Assembly: GCA_964612145.1 (NCBI GenBank)
Contig: CAZTBP010000001.1
Coordinates: forward strand, 272,115 to 336,114
From: JAGNLV01 sp964612145
GTDB taxonomy: Bacteria; Zixibacteria; MSB-5A5; GN15; FEB-12
DNA length: 64,000 bases
Direction of reading: 5' to 3'
Shown here: positions 59,853 to 64,000 of the stretch, one piece after another
Numbering within the stretch: position 1 is the stretch's first letter
Layout of the letters: every line of letters begins with the position of its first letter
Notes under the pieces: model-generated
Databases searched by the model: none
What the model saw: the letters and a program-made list of their open reading frames with translations, nothing else
What the model was told of the DNA's origin: nothing
Program-made: the position numbers and the translations under genes

Positions 59853-60659
59853 TCAGAGCACGTCTTCGACCGGCCACCAGAGTTTGGTGTGCACCTGGTC
59901 ATCGGGGGCCAGTTCTCTTGAACTGATGTACTTCCAGTCATCCGGTTTCGGCATCGGCGGGTAGACCTCCTGGTGAGCGAAGCGGTTGTAGGAGTCCAGG
60001 CCTATAGCAAAGTACGGATCGTTCTTCCAGTCGTCGAATGACGGGCGCTTGTCCACGACGCGTTTGGCCTCAGCGAAGACCGGGAGGATGAGGCGGCGCA
60101 GCGTGGATTCGTCGAGGACCTCGACATCGTCGCCTTCGATGTGCGCAATGAGGCGTTCGCCGGAGTGGGTCGGGGGCAGGTCAAAGATGCGCCGCAGATG
60201 GTGCTCGAACAGAGTCACCAGACAGAGGTAGTCCATCTTGAAGGCCTGGTTGCCGTAGCGTCGGCTGGCGCGGGAGTCAAGGATATAGGACATGACAGTC
60301 AGCGCGCCGGCGATCTGCTGGCGGATGTCGGGCAGGTTGGGCTTGAAGCTCGACGGCGGTTCATTGAGGCGTTCGAACTCCGGGAAGTGCTCCTGCAGGA
60401 TGTCCCGCCAGTAGCGGAAGGCCTTGCGGCCCATCGGGAACATCGGATGCGGCTGGAGCAGGAAGCCGGACGGGGCTTTGCGGATGAAGCCGAAGCCGGT
60501 CCCATTGTAACTGCACTCGCGGCACTCGTAGCGGCGGTTCGGGAAGGGCTTCTCCTTGCCGCCGGTCATGGCCATACCGCGAACGATCTTGTCCATGACC
60601 CAGAAGTGTTCGCCGCAGGTCGGGCAGCGGAGTTCGACGATGGTCAGTGGTGTCTGCAT
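59853..60659 (-). CDS. Hypothetical protein with N-terminal zinc ribbon
   Basis: A 268-residue soluble protein. Two CxxC pairs (RCPTCGEHFW near 12-15 and YECRECSYNG near 46-49) form a zinc ribbon. The remainder is helical with aromatic-rich segments (HPMFPMGRKAFRYWRDIL, WKNDPYFAIG). It is not recognised beyond that. It converges on the aminotransferase gene with only 6 bases between stops. Confidence 0.75.
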   Translation of the reverse strand: MQTPLTIVELRCPTCGEHFWVMDKIVRGMAMTGGKEKPFPNRRYECRECSYNGTGFGFIRKAPSGFLLQPHPMFPMGRKAFRYWRDILQEHFPEFERLNEPPSSFKPNLPDIRQQIAGALTVMSYILDSRASRRYGNQAFKMDYLCLVTLFEHHLRRIFDLPPTHSGERLIAHIEGDDVEVLDESTLRRLILPVFAEAKRVVDKRPSFDDWKNDPYFAIGLDSYNRFAHQEVYPPMPKPDDWKYISSRELAPDDQVHTKLWWPVEDVL

Positions 60660-60792
60660 GAGCGGTTCGGGGCTACGGGTTAGACGGCGGGGCGTGGCCC
60701 GGTTGCCGTCGTTGTTGCGTTTGGTTGCTGAACGTCATGGACCGGTAAACGTTCCCTTAAAAAGGATGTTTTGGCTCTATGATCGGAGCGGT

Positions 60793-60902
60793 GTCAGGAC
60801 CGCGGGGGTCCTGACCTCTCACGCACCGCGGGTGCGTGAGCTACTGGTATCGAAAGCTTTCGGCTCATGAGGGGCTGATCCCGCTGCAAGCGGTGGGGCA
60901 CT
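60793..60902. repeat. Full composite repeat (modules A, B and C)
   Basis: GTCAGGACC/GGTCCTGAC (60793-60815), CTCACGCACC-GCG-GGTGCGTGAG (60818-60840) and CTGATCCCGCTGCAAGCGG followed by TGGGGCAC (60876-60902, module C). The 60660-60924 gap holds nothing else. Confidence 0.8.
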
Positions 60903-60924
60903 CCCAGCACCTTGGGTCCGGCGG

Positions 60925-61758
60925 TTAGAGTTTGACGGACTGGAAGAGCATGAGCTTGTTGGCGTACTCGACGCTTTCGCCGACGACGGGGATGCCGGGC
61001 TTGCGGGTGACGCGGCCGACACCGGCGTTGTAGGCGACGCCGGCCAGCAGGAGGATGTCTTCCTCGCGCTCGAGGTCCATGGTGCGCTTTATGGAGCGGG
61101 CGAGTTTGGCGAGGTAGTGCACCAGCATGTCATCGGAGGCAGGCGGGTCGAAGCGCTGGTCGTAGGCTCGGCGCTCCTCGGGGGTCATGGCGAACATCTT
61201 TTTCTTGAAGGCGTCCATGGTGGCATCGAACGCCTTGTCGAGGCGGGTTTTGAGGGTCTCGGCCTCGTCGCGGAGGTTGCGGGCGCGGATGTCGTCGCCG
61301 TCGCGGAAGGCCTCGACGGCGTTGCCGATGTGTCGGCCGTAGCGGCGACGCAGCGAGAGGACGTCGTCCTGGTCCTTGAACGCCTCCTCGGGGGGGAGGG
61401 TGGCGCCGAGGTCGCGGGCGGTGTAGTGCATGAACTGGGCGCCGCCGACGGCGAAGGAGCCGGAGATGGCGTCGGTGTTGTAGCCGGATTCGATGGCCTG
61501 TATTTTGGCCGGGAAGACCATCGGGAGGGGGTGGATTTCTTTGTATTTGTCGCAGGCGGCCTTGATGCGGGCGAGGTGTGGTATGGCGTGGGGCAGCTCG
61601 GTGATGATCTTGTTGAGGTCGCGGCCGGCACTGGTGTTGACGCCGGTGGTGTCGATATCGGTGGGCGGGGCCTGGCCCTCGGCGCCGAGCAGGGTTCCGG
61701 GCACAAGCAGGGTGGCGGCGAGGGTGGTGAGGAAGTCTCGTCGGTCGGTATAGCGCAT
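60925..61758 (-). CDS. Tat-exported lytic-transglycosylase-like protein
   Basis: About 277 residues from ATG 61758 (CGGAGACCT upstream; the longer frame lacks a site). A twin-arginine signal RRDFLTTLAATLL begins near residue 6. The C-terminal part is lysozyme-like: IQAIESGYNT with the candidate catalytic Glu, then SFAVGGAQFMHYTARDLG and LAGVAYNAGVGRV, the pattern of SLT family transglycosylases. A helical region with DALS-type repeats lies between. Likely a periplasmic cell-wall cleaving enzyme. Confidence 0.82.
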   Translation of the reverse strand: MRYTDRRDFLTTLAATLLVPGTLLGAEGQAPPTDIDTTGVNTSAGRDLNKIITELPHAIPHLARIKAACDKYKEIHPLPMVFPAKIQAIESGYNTDAISGSFAVGGAQFMHYTARDLGATLPPEEAFKDQDDVLSLRRRYGRHIGNAVEAFRDGDDIRARNLRDEAETLKTRLDKAFDATMDAFKKKMFAMTPEERRAYDQRFDPPASDDMLVHYLAKLARSIKRTMDLEREEDILLLAGVAYNAGVGRVTRKPGIPVVGESVEYANKLMLFQSVKL

Positions 61759-61830
61759 AGGTCTCCGTCGGTGGTTTTGGTCGGTTTTCATAAGTGTAAC
61801 AATTGAGATCGGGGGTTGAGCCATAAAACA

Positions 61831-62724
61831 TTACGGTGAGTTTGGGGTGTTGGGGTGCAAGGGGTTACAGGGTTGGGTTTGTTTGGTGTTTTTGGGGGTT
61901 GGGTCGTCGAGGTGGTCCGGTTGGGTTTGTTTGGTACATTCGGTGTCAGAACCGAAGTTGGGGTTGTTGTTGAGGGGGGTGGTGAGGTCGTCGTTGAAGT
62001 CGTGGAGGTCGTGGCCGTCGGCGACGGCCTGGCGGGCGCGTTGGGCGAGGACGTCGGGGTGTTCATCGGGGAGGATGGAGGAGTGGTCTGGCTCATGAAG
62101 GGCCGTGTCAAAACCACAAGGGTTTTGACCTACTCCTGATCCCGCCGCAGGCGGTGGGGCACCCTGGGTGAGTTGTTTGTTGCGCCGGGCCTGGATTCGT
62201 TCGAGGTGGGTCAGGGCGCGGTGGAGCTGGAGTTCGATGGCGCGTTCGTAGCGGGTGAGGCGGAAGACCTGTTCGGGGCTGGGGATGCCGACGCGGTTGG
62301 GGTAGTCTTTGTCGGGGGTGGCGGGGTATTGTTCCCATTTTTGATCCCATTGGTTGCCGTGGTAGACGCGATTGGGCGGGTTGCCGGTGTCGACGCAGTG
62401 CTGGCGGTCGACGATGGCCTGGTGCATGAGGTCGGCCTCGGTGCGCAGGGCGCGCTGGAGGCGCCAGTAGGCGACGGCGATTTTTTCGACGAGCATGTGT
62501 TCGATGGGGCCGTAGGGGAGGTAGTGGTGGAGGAGTTCGCAGAGGAGGAAGTCGAATTCTTCGCGGGATTCGTTGTGTTTGGCGGTGTCGAGGATGAGGT
62601 TTTTGGCCAGGAGGCCGTGTTTGAGGGCGTTGAAGCGGACGCGGTTTTTGCCGTCGGGGGTGCGGGGGCCGGTGGATTTTTGGGCGTTGCGTCGGTTGGC
62701 GTTGATACGGGCTTTGGATGTCAT
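61831..62724 (-). CDS. STGPRTP-family hypothetical protein carrying repeat insertions
   Basis: A 297-residue protein. The start MTSKARINANRRNAQKSTG then PRTPDGK and RFNALKHGLLAKN is the signature of a large hypothetical family found in Planctomycetota, Acidobacteriota and relatives. A helical EKIAVAYWRLQRALRTEA segment follows. The DNA for residues about 190-205 is the module A-C repeat (62107-62163), read in frame as APPPAAGSGVGQNP. The tail contains the TKQTQP repeat twice, each spelled by the 15-mer shared with 58265-58279. AAGGAGAT precedes the ATG. It may be a repeat-associated or mobile-like family; function unknown. Confidence 0.8.
   Translation of the reverse strand: MTSKARINANRRNAQKSTGPRTPDGKNRVRFNALKHGLLAKNLILDTAKHNESREEFDFLLCELLHHYLPYGPIEHMLVEKIAVAYWRLQRALRTEADLMHQAIVDRQHCVDTGNPPNRVYHGNQWDQKWEQYPATPDKDYPNRVGIPSPEQVFRLTRYERAIELQLHRALTHLERIQARRNKQLTQGAPPPAAGSGVGQNPCGFDTALHEPDHSSILPDEHPDVLAQRARQAVADGHDLHDFNDDLTTPLNNNPNFGSDTECTKQTQPDHLDDPTPKNTKQTQPCNPLHPNTPNSP
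61873..61935 (-). repeat. Two copies of the 15-mer TTGGGTTTGTTTGGT
   Basis: Exact copies at 61873-61887 and 61921-61935, 48 bases apart (a multiple of 3), inside the STGPRTP-family gene; both encode the TKQTQP tail motif. The third copy at 58265 is noncoding. Confidence 0.8.
62107..62163 (-). repeat. Modules A and C inserted within a coding sequence
   Basis: GTCAAAACC/GGTTTTGAC (62107-62129) is followed by CTGATCCCGCCGCAGGCGGT with TGGGGCAC (62137-62163). The same pair of modules occurs between genes at 60793-60902. Here both are in frame with the host gene. Confidence 0.8.
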
Positions 62725-62870
62725 GGGTAGATCTCCTTTTGGTTCGGTGTTCTACCCTATGTCGCGGGGGCGCAATCAGCAGTGGTTTGCTGGTGTTTTT
62801 GTAAGGGGGGCGGTTCGGGGTGGCGCAGGTGACCGGGCGGCGGAGTTAGGGGGAGGGCGCAAGGAGGCAA

Positions 62871-63875
62871 TCAGTAGCTTGGTCGGCATGAATCACCAGG
62901 GCAAAGGACATCCCAGCGCATTTTTTCGCGAAACGGAGATCGTAGTGACACCTTGTCGATATATTCCCCTTTGGCGTTTTCTTCGCGTTCAAAATGAAAT
63001 ATATATGTTGTCATCCAGATTGCATCGTATGTTCGACTGTAGAGGTCCTGATACTGTATGTAGCAATAGACATAAAAGGGGAGCCCTTCGGCTTCTTTGC
63101 GCAAGTACGTGTCGAATGTCTTCACATCCATAGACCTTATCGCTCTTGCTTCGCGCGGAGGAATTATAGTTGAATCAGACGGCATTACGAGCATGTCAAT
63201 ATCGGGATGCCAGAATGTTGATTTTTCTAATGCCTCACGGCAAACAGATTCCTCGGATTTATTGTGCTTCTCAATCCACTCGGAGCTCTTAATCCCCCCA
63301 ATGTCTGCGCCAGTAACGTAAAGCGGAGAAGCACCGTTGTTCTTTATCTCAAAACTGATACCAGTTACAGCTAATACTACAGCCCTACGATGATCCCAAG
63401 CGGGCGATTCACGTGGAACGCTACTAACATCTGCGACTCCTGTTCCACTGTCTGGCGCCTGTATACCATATGTCAGGAGGGCAGTACCAGGATTCCTTAC
63501 CGTTATTATGGGAAATGGCCTGAAGCGCCGAATAGATTCTTCCGTAAGGACATTCGTCTGATTTCTCATCAATCCTAAAGTTGAATCTATTATTTCAGTT
63601 TGCCTTTTCATTAAGCCGAGCGTTGAATCCGTAGCGATTTGTTGCCGCCGCACTTCTCCCAAGTTATCCCGCATAATTGTCATCTGCTCATAGTAAACTA
63701 TTACAGCGCCAATAGCTGCGGCTGCAACAATTAGATCAGGATTCCGCCGCAGCTCTTTAAGAAGACTAGTTCCACGCTGCAGAGTCCAACGCCACAACGA
63801 TTTAAGTCGCGGGCCAAGTATTTTGCGGACGGTATTTAAAGTCGGTGACACGTGTCCCCCGCCGTATGTGTGCAC
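62871..63875 (-). CDS. Single-span membrane-anchored hypothetical protein
   Basis: A 334-residue protein with GTG start at 63875. A membrane helix lies at about 48-63 (LIVAAAAIGAVIVYYE), followed by a coiled coil with a duplicated motif (TDSTLGLMKRQTEIID and STLGLMRNQTNVL). The C-terminal two thirds are beta-rich, likely extracytoplasmic or cytoplasmic sensor-like. Its base composition is visibly more A+T-rich than the neighbouring genes, and an IS end lies just upstream, so it could have been acquired horizontally. Not recognised. Confidence 0.75.
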   Translation of the reverse strand: MHTYGGGHVSPTLNTVRKILGPRLKSLWRWTLQRGTSLLKELRRNPDLIVAAAAIGAVIVYYEQMTIMRDNLGEVRRQQIATDSTLGLMKRQTEIIDSTLGLMRNQTNVLTEESIRRFRPFPIITVRNPGTALLTYGIQAPDSGTGVADVSSVPRESPAWDHRRAVVLAVTGISFEIKNNGASPLYVTGADIGGIKSSEWIEKHNKSEESVCREALEKSTFWHPDIDMLVMPSDSTIIPPREARAIRSMDVKTFDTYLRKEAEGLPFYVYCYIQYQDLYSRTYDAIWMTTYIFHFEREENAKGEYIDKVSLRSPFREKMRWDVLCPGDSCRPSY

Positions 63876-63946
63876 GTATAGCGATTGTTAATCACCAAGT
63901 AATTTAGGGCATAGCTTCTTTTTTGTCAACCATACTGAGCCGGTAC

Positions 63947-64000
63947 TGTCAAGGCAAAGTAGAAATGTCCGGTTTTTAGCAAGATAGAAATGTCCTATTT
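63947..64000 (+). mobile_element. Probable terminal sequence of an insertion sequence, cut by the window edge
   Basis: TAGAAATGTCC occurs twice at 25-base spacing (63960-63970 and 63985-63995), starting just inside TGTCAAGGCAAAG. Repeated short boxes behind a TGT terminus are typical of IS21-like and some IS481-like ends. No transposase is visible because the window stops. Confidence 0.5.

Noticed and set aside
55577..62163. CRISPR array formed by the repeated palindromes
   Set aside because: Copies are irregularly spaced over 7 kb, differ in module content and have no spacers of constant length.

Overview
The window looks like chromosomal DNA of an uncultured Gram-negative bacterium of the FCB group, most like Candidatus Zixibacteria or a close relative. 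Supporting features are exported proteins with C-terminal FlgD-like/T9SS-type sorting modules carrying the NxPNPFNP signature, a PorV-like barrel-TPR protein, many Ser/Thr-kinase and partner-switching regulators, and a STGPRTP-type hypothetical family. This is inference from gene content; there is no rRNA or marker phylogeny in the window. I saw no tRNA, rRNA or CRISPR.

Layout. (1) 1-11.1 kb, all minus: a probable secretion-spike cargo operon (PAAR-like/DUF4150 protein, metallopeptidase-like protein, lipoprotein, DcrB/DUF1795 protein, a second protein sharing the beta module of the PAAR protein, and a partial gene). It lies downstream of a membrane Ser/Thr kinase, a TPR-like exported protein and two exported surface proteins. 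(2) 11.3-16.8 kb: a 1391-residue regulator (kinase-like domain, TPR, GAF, sigma-54 AAA+, Fis HTH). It is followed by a palindrome, a sigma-54-type promoter, a small exported protein and a YafY-type regulator. (3) 17-31.1 kb: one tightly overlapping operon with a 2593-residue secreted multidomain protein, a PorV-like barrel-TPR protein, a SpoIIE-type phosphatase, a STAS-HATPase fusion, a STAS protein and a histidine kinase. (4) 31.2-35 kb: decayed photolyase-like gene beside the usual photolyase-neighbourhood genes (SDR-DUF2867, YbbK/YbgA), then a 2-hydroxyacid dehydrogenase. (5) 35-43.2 kb: small barrel, HAD hydrolase, DUF2089/SHOCT-like regulator, redoxin, DsbD/ScsB-like protein, a Met/His-rich tandem-repeat protein, DUF302, SHOCT membrane protein, dienelactone hydrolase. 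(6) 43.3-50 kb: nitrosative/oxidative-stress block with an FNR/DNR-type box, small ORF, quinol NO reductase, RIC iron-sulfur repair protein, a selenocysteine-containing redoxin (UGA at the first position of a UxxC motif), RpiB with a CTG start, a methyltransferase, an iodotyrosine-deiodinase-like flavoprotein, and a DUF1328 gene with UGA at codon 3. (7) 50-57.8 kb: zinc-ribbon membrane protein, serine hydrolase, cytochrome bd oxidase (CydAB), lipoprotein, TspO, SDR. (8) 57.8-64 kb: a repeat-rich segment with modular palindromes, an aminotransferase, a zinc-ribbon protein, a Tat-type lytic transglycosylase-like protein, a STGPRTP-family protein, a membrane-anchored hypothetical and the probable end of an IS.

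Together the genes suggest an organism that respires oxygen with a high-affinity oxidase, detoxifies NO and peroxides, displays very large surface proteins under phosphorylation control, and may deploy a contractile injection apparatus. The + strand is C-rich relative to G through most of the window and turns G-rich near 59.2 kb, which is an origin-type skew switch or a rearrangement/assembly junction.
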